64,000 nt of DNA from Rhizobium sp. 11515TR (GCF_002277895.1 NZ_CP022998.1:3877501-3941500); one strand, 5' to 3'; shown: positions 34,125-41,791, counted from the first letter of the stretch. Translations and numbers: made by a program. The notes: generated by a model from the sequence alone, not told the origin.

Positions 34125-34637
34125 ATGTCCACAACTTTGCCTTCCTCCCGCGCCGGCCTCGGCTATGGCGTCCTGCTGACGATCGGCATGATCGTCGTCA
34201 TCGGCTCGGCGCTCGGCTTCCAATATATCGGCGGTTATATCCCCTGCGCGCTCTGCCTCGACCAGCGCCAGCCCTATTACTACGGCATCCCCGTCGCCAT
34301 CATCGCCGTGCTGACGGCAGTCGCCGGCCTGCCCTCCTGGATCACCCGCGGGCTGCTGATCATCGCCGGCCTGATGATGGTTGTCGGCGGCGGCATCGGC
34401 GTCTATCACGCCGGCGTCGAATGGCACTTCTGGGAAGGCCCGACCACCTGCTCGACGACGGCCAGCAGCGTCACGCAGAATGCCGGCGACCTGCTTGGCC
34501 AGCTGAATACCATCAAAGGCCCGTCCTGCACGGAAGCAGCACTGCGCATCCTCGGCCTGTCGATGGCCGGCTGGAATGTGATCGCCAGCGTGATCCTGGC
34601 CGCTATTGCTTTTGTGGGTGCGAAGAAGGCGGGTTGA
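34125..34637 (+). CDS. dsbB: Disulfide bond formation protein DsbB
   Basis: DsbB reoxidises the periplasmic DsbA and passes electrons to quinones. This 170-residue, four-helix membrane protein has both cysteine pairs: C41-A-L-C44 in YIPCALCLDQRQPYYYG, and Cys109 and Cys135 in the second periplasmic loop. Length is normal. AAGGAG lies upstream of ATG 34125. It follows the VTT-domain gene by 19 nt, so co-transcription is likely, and a long inverted repeat follows the stop. Confidence 0.93.
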   Translation: MSTTLPSSRAGLGYGVLLTIGMIVVIGSALGFQYIGGYIPCALCLDQRQPYYYGIPVAIIAVLTAVAGLPSWITRGLLIIAGLMMVVGGGIGVYHAGVEWHFWEGPTTCSTTASSVTQNAGDLLGQLNTIKGPSCTEAALRILGLSMAGWNVIASVILAAIAFVGAKKAG

Positions 34638-34825
34638 CCCCTTCTCTCCCGCGGAGAGAAGGGGGGCGCGAGCAGGTGAGCAAAGCGAAACTGCAAGCGG
34701 CCGGATGAGGGGGACGAGAAGCGAAGCGACGAGGGCCTTGAGCGGCAAGCGAAAGGCAAATTTGCGTGCCGCCGCTCCCCCTCATCCGACCCTTCGGGCC
34801 ACCTTCTCCCCAAGGGGAGAAGGAA
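34637..34825. repeat. Long inverted repeat with CTTCTC...GAGAAG ends
   Basis: The largest of three copies (about 189 bp). The left part has CCCCTTCTCTCCCGCGGAGAGAAGGGGGG and CCGGATGAGGGGGA. The right part has CCCCTCATCCGACCC, GGGCCACCTTCTCCCC and AAGGGGAGAAGG. The intervening GAAGCGAAGCGACGAGGGCC and GGCAAGCGAAAGGCAAA stretch is unique to this copy. It fills the gap between the convergent dsbB and HNH genes and could terminate both. Confidence 0.75.
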
Positions 34826-34828
34826 AAC

Positions 34829-35386
34829 CTACGGCTGCAGTTCCGAATCCCAGTAGAGATAGTCGAGCCAGCTGTCGTGCAGATAGTTCGGCGGGAACAG
34901 GCGGCCATTGTTGTGCAGGTCCTGCACGGTCGGCTGGTATGGCTTCTGCGCCGGGAACATGCCGGCCTGCTTCGGCAGCTTGCTGCCCTTGCGCAAGTTG
35001 CACGGCGAACATGCGGCCACGACGTTCTCCCAAGTGGTCTCGCCGCCATGGGCGCGCGGAATGACGTGGTCGAAGGTCAGGTCGTCATGGGAGCCGCAAT
35101 ACTGGCATTCGAACTTGTCGCGCAGGAAGACGTTGAAGCGGGTGAAGGCCGGATTGCGGGACGGCTGCACATAGGTCTTCAGGCATACGACGCTCGGCAG
35201 CCGCATCGAAAAGCTCGGTGAGGACACGCACTGATCGTATTCTGCGATGATGTTTACACGGTCAAGAAAAACCGCCTTGATCGCGTCCTGCCAGGACCAG
35301 AGCGACAAGGGATAGTAACTCAGCGGTCTGTAGTCAGCGTTCAGGACGAGCGCTGGCAGGGACTGCGGGGAGACTGCAATCGTCAA
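34829..35386 (-). CDS. HNH endonuclease family protein
   Basis: A 185-residue protein with an HNH nuclease module at about 95-150: CQYCGSHDDLTFDHVIPRA, HGGETTWENVVAACSPCN and LRKGSKLP. This includes the zinc-knuckle CxxC pairs and the catalytic His with Asn residues. The N-terminal part (SLPALVLNADYRPLSYYPLSLW) is the usual partner region in these alphaproteobacterial proteins. The start TTG 35386 has GGAGGG upstream; the open frame continues further with no suitable start. It is not part of a restriction or intron context. Its biological role is unknown. Confidence 0.87.
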   Translation of the reverse strand: MTIAVSPQSLPALVLNADYRPLSYYPLSLWSWQDAIKAVFLDRVNIIAEYDQCVSSPSFSMRLPSVVCLKTYVQPSRNPAFTRFNVFLRDKFECQYCGSHDDLTFDHVIPRAHGGETTWENVVAACSPCNLRKGSKLPKQAGMFPAQKPYQPTVQDLHNNGRLFPPNYLHDSWLDYLYWDSELQP

Positions 35387-35496
35387 GGAACCCTCCTGAT
35401 CGATTCGGCATCTGCACCTGTATATTAGGCCGGTTGTTACAGGATTGTGAAGTCCAATAAATTCAGTGCATAAAGGCGATTTCAGGACGCGGCCGA

Positions 35497-36141
35497 TTAA
35501 ACGATAGGCAGTGCATCCCGGCGCGTTTTCACGGCATAGTAAGCCCAGAAAAGCCGGGCGGCGACCGAGCGCCAGGGTGCCCAAACCACGGCTTCCCGGG
35601 CAACTGCCTTGGCCAAGGGCCTGACTTCATGGCCAAAAGCCATGCCGACGGCCGCCTGAAGCGCGACGTCGCCAGCCGGAAACACATCTGCGTGACCGCC
35701 GCAAAACATCAGGTAGACCTCGGCAGTCCAAGGCCCGATTCCCTTGATCGACGTCAATTCGGCAAGCGCCTTTTCAGGTGATTCGGCGCTGAGCGCAGGG
35801 AGATCGAGGCTGCCGCCGGCAACGGCTTCGGCCACGCGCGCCAACGTCTCGTGCTTGATTCGCGACAGGCCGAAGCTTCGCCATGCCTCCGGCTCCAGCC
35901 CGACATAACCTTCAGCAGTCACCTGCCCCATCCCGGCGATCATCTTCCCCCAGATCGCATCGGCGCTGGCGCGCGAAACGACCTGCGAAACGATGATATG
36001 GGCAAGCCCTTCGAAGCCCGGTTCGCGCAGGCGCAGCGGCAAGCTACCCGCCTCTGCGGCAACGGGCCGCAGGCGCGGATCGATCTTCAGTAGTGCGGCC
36101 AGTCCTTGTTCGATATCGCGCTCGTTGCGAATGATCTGCAT
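35497..36141 (-). CDS. alkA: DNA-3-methyladenine glycosylase II (AlkA-type)
   Basis: AlkA-type glycosylases remove alkylated purines at the start of base-excision repair. This 214-residue HhH-GPD protein has the helix-hairpin-helix LTSIKGIGPWTAEVYLMF (about 125-142), with the catalytic Asp in FPAGDVALQAAVG. The product is shorter than E. coli AlkA because it lacks the N-terminal domain, as usual in alphaproteobacteria. ATG 36141 is favoured over ATG 36186 because the first coding bases of gluQ on the other strand overlap the latter. The HNH gene follows on the same strand. Confidence 0.88.
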   Translation of the reverse strand: MQIIRNERDIEQGLAALLKIDPRLRPVAAEAGSLPLRLREPGFEGLAHIIVSQVVSRASADAIWGKMIAGMGQVTAEGYVGLEPEAWRSFGLSRIKHETLARVAEAVAGGSLDLPALSAESPEKALAELTSIKGIGPWTAEVYLMFCGGHADVFPAGDVALQAAVGMAFGHEVRPLAKAVAREAVVWAPWRSVAARLFWAYYAVKTRRDALPIV

Positions 36142-36184
36142 GAAGTCTCGTAGTCCCTGGTTCAAATTCGTGGCAGAAGAAAGC

Positions 36185-37066
36185 ATGATCGAGATTCCCC
36201 GTCAAAAGCCGAAATTCCGTTTTGCCCCGAGCCCGAACGGCCCGCTGCATCTTGGCCATGCGCTGTCGGCGATCCTCAATCACGACATGGCGGCAAAGGC
36301 AGGCGGCGATTTCCTCTTGCGTATCGAAGACATAGATCAGGCGCGCTGCACACCCGATTTCGAAGAGGGCATCTATACCGATCTCTCGTGGCTCGGCCTT
36401 CGCTGGCAGCAGCCGGTGCGCCGGCAATCCGAGCATTTTGCGGCCTATCAAACGGCGTTGCAGACACTTATCGAGCGCAGCCTCGTCTATCCCGCATTCC
36501 TGACGCGCGGCGAGGTCAAATCACGCGTCGCCGCTTTCGAAGCCGAGGGCAGTTCCTGGCCACGCGATCCGGACGGCACGCCGCTCTATCCGCCCGATGA
36601 CCGCGAGCGCAGCGATGCCGAGCGGCAGCGCCTGCTGGCATCAGGCATCAAGCACGCCTGGCGTCTCGACATGGAAAGGGCACTGGCGATAGTGGACGAA
36701 CCATTGCACTGGCAGGAAAGCGGCGACGGTGAGACGGGCGTCATCCCCGCCGATCCCGTGGCCTGGGGCGATGTCGTGCTGTCGCGCTCGGACGCGCCCT
36801 CCAGCTATCATCTTTCTGTTGTCGTCGACGACGCCGTGCAGGGCATCACCCATGTCGTGCGCGGGCTCGACCTCTTCCACGCCACCTCGATCCATCGCCT
36901 GCTGCAGGCGCTGCTCGGCCTGTCGGAGCCGCTCTATCATCACCACCGCCTCGTCCTTGGAGAGGATGGCAAAAAACTCTCAAAGAGCATGGGCGATACC
37001 GGCATTTCCGAATGGCGCCGGCAGGGCCTCTCACCGGCGGAGCTTCGCCGCCGCATCGGCCTCTGA
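36185..37066 (+). CDS. gluQ: Glutamyl-Q tRNA(Asp) synthetase
   Basis: GluQ-RS attaches glutamate to the queuosine base of tRNA(Asp), not to a tRNA 3' end. The 293-residue protein is a truncated class I synthetase: HLGH signature in PSPNGPLHLGHALSA (near 20), KLSKS in DGKKLSKSMG (near 265), and no anticodon-binding domain. Only one cysteine (QARCTPDF) is present, so the zinc site found in many homologues is missing. ATG 36185 is used; the frame is open upstream. Its start is 43 nt from that of the divergent alkA, and its 3' end overlaps the convergent YihY gene by 36 nt. Confidence 0.93.
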   Translation: MIEIPRQKPKFRFAPSPNGPLHLGHALSAILNHDMAAKAGGDFLLRIEDIDQARCTPDFEEGIYTDLSWLGLRWQQPVRRQSEHFAAYQTALQTLIERSLVYPAFLTRGEVKSRVAAFEAEGSSWPRDPDGTPLYPPDDRERSDAERQRLLASGIKHAWRLDMERALAIVDEPLHWQESGDGETGVIPADPVAWGDVVLSRSDAPSSYHLSVVVDDAVQGITHVVRGLDLFHATSIHRLLQALLGLSEPLYHHHRLVLGEDGKKLSKSMGDTGISEWRRQGLSPAELRRRIGL

Positions 37067-38002
37067 TCCGGCCCTTGGTTCCGGCGATGCCTTCTCCGTC
37101 GGCACCTCAGCTGGGCGGCTTGCCGCCTTGCCGAACAGCAGACGGCGCACGCGGAATTTCATCAGCGCCGCATTGATCTCCGCCCCCATGATGAAGATCA
37201 CGGCGAGCATATAGAGGAAGATCAACACGATCATCACCGACGCCAGACCGGCATAAGTGGCTGTGTAATTGGCGAAGGTGGAGAGATAATAGGCGAAGAG
37301 CACAGCGCCGATCGACCAGAACACCAGCGTCAGTATCACGCCGGGGATGACGTCGAACACACGCCTGCGGCCGGCCGCCAGCCATAGATGCAGGATCATC
37401 AGCCCGGCCAAGAGCAGAAAGATGGTGCCGTAGATCCGCCAGCTGAAGACGATGTCGAGAATATCGGCAAGCTTCGGCAGCCATTGTCTGGTGTAATTGA
37501 GGGCGAGCGGCACGGCGACGAGCAGAATGCTGAGGATGGCGAAGATCAGCACCGCGATCAGCACGTAACCAAGGCTGGCAAGGCGATTGAAATACCACGG
37601 CCGTGTCTCAGGCACGCGATAGGCGCGGTTTAGCGATATGCGCAGCGCCTCGACGCCGTTCGAGGCGAAATAGGCGGCCGCAAGCACGGAGATCGTCAAA
37701 AGCCCGCCGCGCGGGATTGTGAGCACCTGCACGACCTGATCGGCGAGCGGCTTGGCGATCGCCTCCGGCCAGGTATCGAAAATCAGGTGTACTGCCGTCG
37801 ACGAAAACTGGCTGGCGCCGAGAAAGCTTGCGAGCGCCGTGCCGAAGATCAGGAAGGGGAAAACCGCCAGCAGCGTTGACAGCGCCACATGGCTTGCCAT
37901 GGCGAACCCGTCATCCTCGACGAAATGGAACACTGCGTCGTAGATCACCTTGTAAGTCGTCCGCAGGGCTGTCGGCATTCCATCTCCGCTCGGCGTCGGC
38001 AT
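37031..38002 (-). CDS. YihY/virulence factor BrkB family membrane protein
   Basis: A 323-residue inner-membrane protein of the YihY family with about six helices: DDGFAMASHVALSTLLAVFPFLIFGTALA (first family motif) and the loop EALRISLNRAYRVPETRPWYF, which is the most conserved signature. Near the end is TYAGLASVMIVLIFLYMLAVIFIMGAEINAAL. The tail is polar (about 290-323). The family has no established biochemical role; the old RNase BN name is not supported. The stop overlaps the 3' end of gluQ by 36 nt. The gene stands alone on this strand. Confidence 0.9.
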   Translation of the reverse strand: MPTPSGDGMPTALRTTYKVIYDAVFHFVEDDGFAMASHVALSTLLAVFPFLIFGTALASFLGASQFSSTAVHLIFDTWPEAIAKPLADQVVQVLTIPRGGLLTISVLAAAYFASNGVEALRISLNRAYRVPETRPWYFNRLASLGYVLIAVLIFAILSILLVAVPLALNYTRQWLPKLADILDIVFSWRIYGTIFLLLAGLMILHLWLAAGRRRVFDVIPGVILTLVFWSIGAVLFAYYLSTFANYTATYAGLASVMIVLIFLYMLAVIFIMGAEINAALMKFRVRRLLFGKAASRPAEVPTEKASPEPRAGSEADAAAKLRR

Positions 38003-38089
38003 TCATCCGGCTGATACCGCCGGTTGTCGATTGTATCGGGTTCCTGAATATGGGAAACGAGTCCCGGTTTGTACAGGAATCATCTTTCC

Positions 38090-38923
38090 ATGACGGAACA
38101 ACGCACGATCCTCGTCACTGGTTGCTCCTCCGGCATCGGCGCTTATTGCGCGCGAGCGTTGCGCGGCGATGGATGGCGCGTCTTTGCAACCGTGCGCAAG
38201 GAAGACGATCTCGCCCCGCTCGAAACCGACGGCATCGAAGCGCTGCTCCTCGACTATACAAGGCCCGAGACCATTTCCGCCACGGTGGCGACAGTGCGTG
38301 AGCGCACGGGCGACCGCATCGACGCCCTCTTCAACAATGGCGCCTACGGGCAGCCAGGCGCCGTCGAGGATCTGCTGACCGATGTGCTGCGCGAACAGTT
38401 CGAAACCAATTTCTTCGGCTGGCACGAGCTCACGCGCCAGATCCTGCCGCTGATGCGCAAACAGGGGCATGGCCGCATAATCAACTGCTCCTCCATTCTC
38501 GGGCTGGTTCCCTACCGTTTCCGCGGCGCCTATACCGCCTCGAAGTTCGCGCTCGAAGGGCTGACGATCACGCTCAGAATGGAGTTGCAGGATAGCGGCA
38601 TCCATGTGAGCCTCATCGAGCCCGGCCCGATCGCAACGAAGTTTACCGCCAATGCGCTCGCCAAGATCAACGAGCATATCGACCTCGAAGGCTCACCCCA
38701 TGCGGTGGAATATCGCAGGCAGCTGAAACGGCTTGATGGATCAGGCCCGATCAATAAACATAAATTGGGTCCGGAAGCGGTCTATGATGTGCTAAAATCC
38801 GCTTTGAACGTGAGAAATCCACGCCCACATTATCTGGTAACGACGCCCGCCAAGCAGGGCGTGCTCTTGAAAAGGCTATTGCCGGCTAACCTTTTCTATC
38901 GTCTGATGCGCCGGCTGGATTAG
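38090..38923 (+). CDS. Short-chain dehydrogenase/reductase
   Basis: A 277-residue SDR enzyme. The cofactor motif is TGCSSGIGAYCARAL (about 11-25), a NNGA-type sheet segment reads LFNNGAYGQPG, and the catalytic tetrad is Ser (NCSSILG), Tyr-x-x-x-Lys (YTASKFA) and the upstream Asn. The C-terminal region is long (GSPHAVEYRRQLKRLDGSGP), as in SDRs of membrane-lipid or ketone reduction. The substrate is unknown. ATG 38090 begins MTEQRTILVTGC and follows AGGAATC. Confidence 0.93.
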   Translation: MTEQRTILVTGCSSGIGAYCARALRGDGWRVFATVRKEDDLAPLETDGIEALLLDYTRPETISATVATVRERTGDRIDALFNNGAYGQPGAVEDLLTDVLREQFETNFFGWHELTRQILPLMRKQGHGRIINCSSILGLVPYRFRGAYTASKFALEGLTITLRMELQDSGIHVSLIEPGPIATKFTANALAKINEHIDLEGSPHAVEYRRQLKRLDGSGPINKHKLGPEAVYDVLKSALNVRNPRPHYLVTTPAKQGVLLKRLLPANLFYRLMRRLD

Positions 38924-38924
38924 A

Positions 38925-38968
38925 GCAACCTCACGAAAGGGCAAAGAGCCTTTTCCGCTTGAGATTGC
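38925..38968. repeat. Degenerate palindromic repeat downstream of the SDR gene
   Basis: GCAACCTCACGAAAGG and CCTTTTCCGCTTGAGATTGC form an imperfect palindrome of about 44 bp with the same size and layout as the GCAATTCC element family, but with different arms. It begins 2 nt after the SDR stop codon. It could act as the SDR terminator or as an mRNA 3' end. Confidence 0.6.
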
Positions 38969-38995
38969 TTAAAAGAAGACAAGGATGGAGGAGCC

Positions 38996-39199
38996 ATGTC
39001 TACCGTTACTTATGTTGCCGCCATCATTGTCATGGGACTTGTCGCGATCGTTCTCATTCGCGGCCTGCTGAACATGATGAAAGGCGACAACCCGAACCTT
39101 TCGAACCGGCTGATGCAGCTGCGCGTACTGCTGCAGGCAGTCGCGGTGATCCTGATCATGCTGACGCTCTGGCTGACGGGCGGCGGCCGCCCGGCCTAA
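38996..39199 (+). CDS. Twin-transmembrane HIG1-type small protein
   Basis: A 67-residue protein with two hydrophobic helices (about 6-26 and 44-62) separated by a short basic loop (RGLLNMMKGDNPNLSNRLMQLR). This matches the alphaproteobacterial HIG1 domain family, related to the hypoxia-induced mitochondrial Hig1/Rcf proteins linked to cytochrome oxidase. That role is a family-based inference only. GGAGGAG lies just before ATG 38996. Palindromic repeats flank the gene on both sides. Confidence 0.85.
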   Translation: MSTVTYVAAIIVMGLVAIVLIRGLLNMMKGDNPNLSNRLMQLRVLLQAVAVILIMLTLWLTGGGRPA

Positions 39200-39200
39200 A

Positions 39201-39244
39201 GCAATTCCAGGAAAGGTGCGAAGCGGTTTTCCCTCCGGAATTGC
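39201..39244. repeat. Palindromic intergenic repeat (GCAATTCC...GGAATTGC)
   Basis: A near-perfect 44-bp palindrome: GCAATTCCAGGAAAGG, core TGCGAAGCG, then GTTTTCCCTCCGGAATTGC. It starts 2 nt after the HIG1-type gene and is a close relative of the copies at 14654 and 15968. Confidence 0.85.
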
Positions 39245-39255
39245 TTAAAATAAAA

Positions 39256-39298
39256 GGTTAGGGCATTTCGCGATCAAAAAAGGCGAAAGGCTCTAACC
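39256..39298. repeat. Third adjacent inverted repeat upstream of the adenosyltransferase gene
   Basis: GGTTAGGGC...GCTCTAACC with inner arms TTTCGC/GCGAAA makes a hairpin that ends 12 nt before the start codon at 39310. It lies close to the ribosome site AGGA, so it may influence translation of the adenosyltransferase. Confidence 0.65.
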
Positions 39299-39309
39299 AC
39301 AGGAACCCG

Positions 39310-39888
39310 ATGGTCAAGCTCAACAAGATCTACACCAAGACCGGCGACGACGGCACAACAGGCCTTGCCGCCGGCCCGAGGCGGCTGAAGCACGATTTGC
39401 GCGTCGAAAGCTACGGCACGGTCGACGAGACCAATTCCGCAATCGGCGTCGCACGGCTGCACACGTCGGACATGCCCGAGATCGACGCTATGCTGATGCG
39501 GATCCAGAATGATCTCTTTGATCTCGGCGCCGATCTTTCGACCCCCGAAACGGACGAGCCGCCGGCCTATGAACCCTTGCGCATCATCGATCCCCAGGTC
39601 GAGCGCCTCGAACAGGATATCGACCGGCTGAACGCCGATCTCGAGCCTTTGCGATCTTTCGTCCTGCCCGCCGGTAGCCCCGCTTCCGCCCATCTTCACC
39701 TTGCCCGCACGATAGCCCGTCGCGCAGAGCGCCTCATGGTGGCGCTGTCGCGTGAGCAAGGCGAACGGGTGAGCCCGGCGGCGCTGAAATATATCAACCG
39801 GCTTTCCGATTTTCTCTTTGTCGCGGCAAGGCACGCCAATCATCGCGGACAGGCCGATGTTCTCTGGGTTCCCGGCAAGAATCGATAG
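39310..39888 (+). CDS. Cob(I)yrinic acid a,c-diamide adenosyltransferase (PduO type)
   Basis: This enzyme attaches the 5'-deoxyadenosyl group to reduced corrinoid, giving coenzyme B12. The 192-residue PduO-type protein shows the N-terminal ATP site KIYTKTGDDGTTGLAAG (about 4-20), the VESYGTVDETNSAIG helix, and the C-terminal RLSDFLFVAARHAN-type motif (NRLSDFLFVAARHANHR). AGGA precedes ATG 39310, and a hairpin repeat lies directly upstream. It stands alone between the HIG1-type gene and etfBA. B12-dependent enzymes such as methylmalonyl-CoA mutase would use its product. Confidence 0.93.
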   Translation: MVKLNKIYTKTGDDGTTGLAAGPRRLKHDLRVESYGTVDETNSAIGVARLHTSDMPEIDAMLMRIQNDLFDLGADLSTPETDEPPAYEPLRIIDPQVERLEQDIDRLNADLEPLRSFVLPAGSPASAHLHLARTIARRAERLMVALSREQGERVSPAALKYINRLSDFLFVAARHANHRGQADVLWVPGKNR

Positions 39889-39920
39889 CGGCGCGAATTC
39901 GATCACCGAAGGCATACGTA

Positions 39921-39941
39921 TTGACGTTGACGTAAACGTTA
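39921..39941 (+). promoter_or_regulatory. MerR/LiuR-like palindromic box upstream of etfBA
   Basis: TTGACGTTGACGTAAACGTTA is an overlapping inverted repeat built from TGACGT and ACGTAAACG units. It resembles the MerR-family LiuR sites (TTTACGTtnACGTAAA type) that control branched-chain amino-acid and acyl-CoA degradation genes. It also contains a TTGACG -35-like hexamer followed by TATTTATG. It lies about 145 nt before etfB. The resemblance is from memory, so binding is unproven. Confidence 0.4.
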
Positions 39942-40085
39942 TTTATGCCTTTCAAGCAATTCGTCTCTAGGCGGCCTGGAAGCGTTGTAATTGGGAAAAA
40001 AACGCGTATCCATGTCGCCATTCGACAAATGGAATGGCGCTAAACAGCGCATGTTCTCGGGCGGTCATGTTGAAGGAAGGATTCC

Positions 40086-40835
40086 ATGAAGATTCTCGTC
40101 CCCGTTAAGCGGGTTGTTGACTACAACGTCAAGATTCGCGTGAAGCCGGATGGTTCTGGCGTTGAGCTTTCGAACGTGAAGATGTCGATGAACCCGTTCG
40201 ACGAGATTTCGGTCGAAGAAGCGCTGCGTCTGAAGGAAGCCGGCAAGGCCGAGGAAGTGGTGGTCGTATCGATCGGACCTGCCAAGGCTGAAGAAACGCT
40301 CCGCACGGCGCTCGCCATGGGTGCGGATCGCGCCATCCTGGTCGAAACCGATGATGCCGTCGAGCCGCTCGCCGTCGCCAAAATCCTGAAGGGCGTCGCC
40401 GAGGCCGAACAGCCGGGCCTCGTCATCGTCGGCAAGCAGGCGATCGATGACGACTCCAACCAGACCGGCCAGATGTTGGCGGCCCTGCTCGGCACGGCGC
40501 AGGCGACCTTCGCCTCGAAGATCGAGATCGGTGATGGCAGCGCCAAGGTCACCCGCGAAGTCGATGGCGGCCTGCAGACCATCGAGGTCAAGCTTCCGGC
40601 GGTCGTTACGACCGACCTGCGCCTGAACGAGCCGCGCTACGCTTCGCTGCCGAACATCATGAAGGCCAAGAAGAAGCCGCTCGACAAGAAATCGCCCGCC
40701 GATTTCGGCGTCTCGACCGAGCCGCGCCTGAAGGTACTGAAGACCGAAGAGCCCGGCGGCCGCAAGGCCGGCGTCAAGGTCGCCTCGGTTGCCGAGTTGG
40801 TCGAGAAGCTTAAGACCGAAGCCGGCGTGCTTTAA
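40086..40835 (+). CDS. etfB: Electron transfer flavoprotein beta subunit
   Basis: EtfB pairs with EtfA to carry electrons from acyl-CoA and other dehydrogenases to ETF-quinone oxidoreductase. The 249-residue product opens with KILVPVKRVVDYNVKIRVKP and has the ETF_beta signature region VVSIGPAKAEETLRTALAMGADRAILVE (about 60-87). Its C-terminus PLDKKSPADFGV is also standard. GGAAGG lies just before ATG 40086. It is 26 nt upstream of etfA and is preceded by a MerR/LiuR-like box. Confidence 0.97.
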   Translation: MKILVPVKRVVDYNVKIRVKPDGSGVELSNVKMSMNPFDEISVEEALRLKEAGKAEEVVVVSIGPAKAEETLRTALAMGADRAILVETDDAVEPLAVAKILKGVAEAEQPGLVIVGKQAIDDDSNQTGQMLAALLGTAQATFASKIEIGDGSAKVTREVDGGLQTIEVKLPAVVTTDLRLNEPRYASLPNIMKAKKKPLDKKSPADFGVSTEPRLKVLKTEEPGGRKAGVKVASVAELVEKLKTEAGVL

Positions 40836-40861
40836 CCCAGTCCGAACGAGGAGTTAGACAT

Positions 40862-41791
40862 ATGGCCATTCTTCTTCTGGCTGATCATGACAATGCCCAC
40901 CTCTCCGACCAGACCGCTAAGGCGCTGACGGCTGCCTCCAAGATCGGCGGCGACGTTCATGTGCTGGTCGCCGGCGCAGGCGCCAAGGCTGCGGCCGAGC
41001 AGGCGGCAAAGCTTGCCGGCGTCTCCAAGGTGCTGGTTTCAGAGGATGCAAGCCTCGCCAACAATCTCGCAGAACCGCTAGCGGCACTGATTGTATCGCT
41101 TGCCGGTTCCTACGACGTGATCATCGGCGCCGCGACCTCGGTCGGCAAGAACGTGCTGCCGCGCGTTGCCGCCCTGCTTGATGTCGCCCAGGTCTCGGAA
41201 ATCATCGAAGTCGTTTCCGCCGACACCTTCAAGCGGCCGATCTATGCCGGCAATGCCATCCAGACGGTGCAATCCACCGACGCCAAGAAGGTGATCACCG
41301 TGCGCACGGCTTCGTTCGCCTCCGCCTCTGAAGGGGGTTCGGCTGCAATCGAGACGATCTCTGCGGCTGCTGATCCGGCGCTGTCCACCTTCGTCGGCGA
41401 TGCACTGTCGACATCGGACCGTCCGGAGCTGACCTCCGCCAAGATCATCATCTCGGGCGGCCGTGCACTCGGCTCTGCCGAGAAGTTCCGCGAAGTGATC
41501 CTTCCCGTCGCCGACAAGCTCGGTGCCGCCGTCGGTGCCTCCCGCGCTGCCGTCGATGCCGGCTATGCGCCGAACGACTGGCAGGTCGGCCAGACCGGCA
41601 AGGTGGTCGCACCGCAGCTCTATATCGCCTGCGGCATATCCGGTGCCATCCAGCATCTCGCCGGCATGAAGGATTCGAAGGTCATTGTCGCCATCAATAA
41701 GGACGAGGAAGCCCCGATCTTCCAGATCGCCGACTACGGCCTCGTCGCTGACCTCTTCGAAGCGCTGCCGGAACTCCAGAAGGCGCTCTGA
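40862..41791 (+). CDS. etfA: Electron transfer flavoprotein alpha subunit
   Basis: EtfA binds FAD and completes the electron-transferring flavoprotein with EtfB. The 309-residue protein begins AILLLADHDNAHLSDQT. Its C-terminal FAD domain has VSGGRALGS-type IIISGGRALGSAEKF, GAAVGASRAAVDAGYAPNDWQVGQTGKVV and LYIACGISGAIQHLAGM. GAGGAG precedes ATG 40862. A small TCTCGCA/TGCGAGA hairpin lies 17 nt after the stop but lacks a T tail. The hbd gene for 3-hydroxyacyl-CoA oxidation follows 144 nt later. Confidence 0.97.
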   Translation: MAILLLADHDNAHLSDQTAKALTAASKIGGDVHVLVAGAGAKAAAEQAAKLAGVSKVLVSEDASLANNLAEPLAALIVSLAGSYDVIIGAATSVGKNVLPRVAALLDVAQVSEIIEVVSADTFKRPIYAGNAIQTVQSTDAKKVITVRTASFASASEGGSAAIETISAAADPALSTFVGDALSTSDRPELTSAKIIISGGRALGSAEKFREVILPVADKLGAAVGASRAAVDAGYAPNDWQVGQTGKVVAPQLYIACGISGAIQHLAGMKDSKVIVAINKDEEAPIFQIADYGLVADLFEALPELQKAL

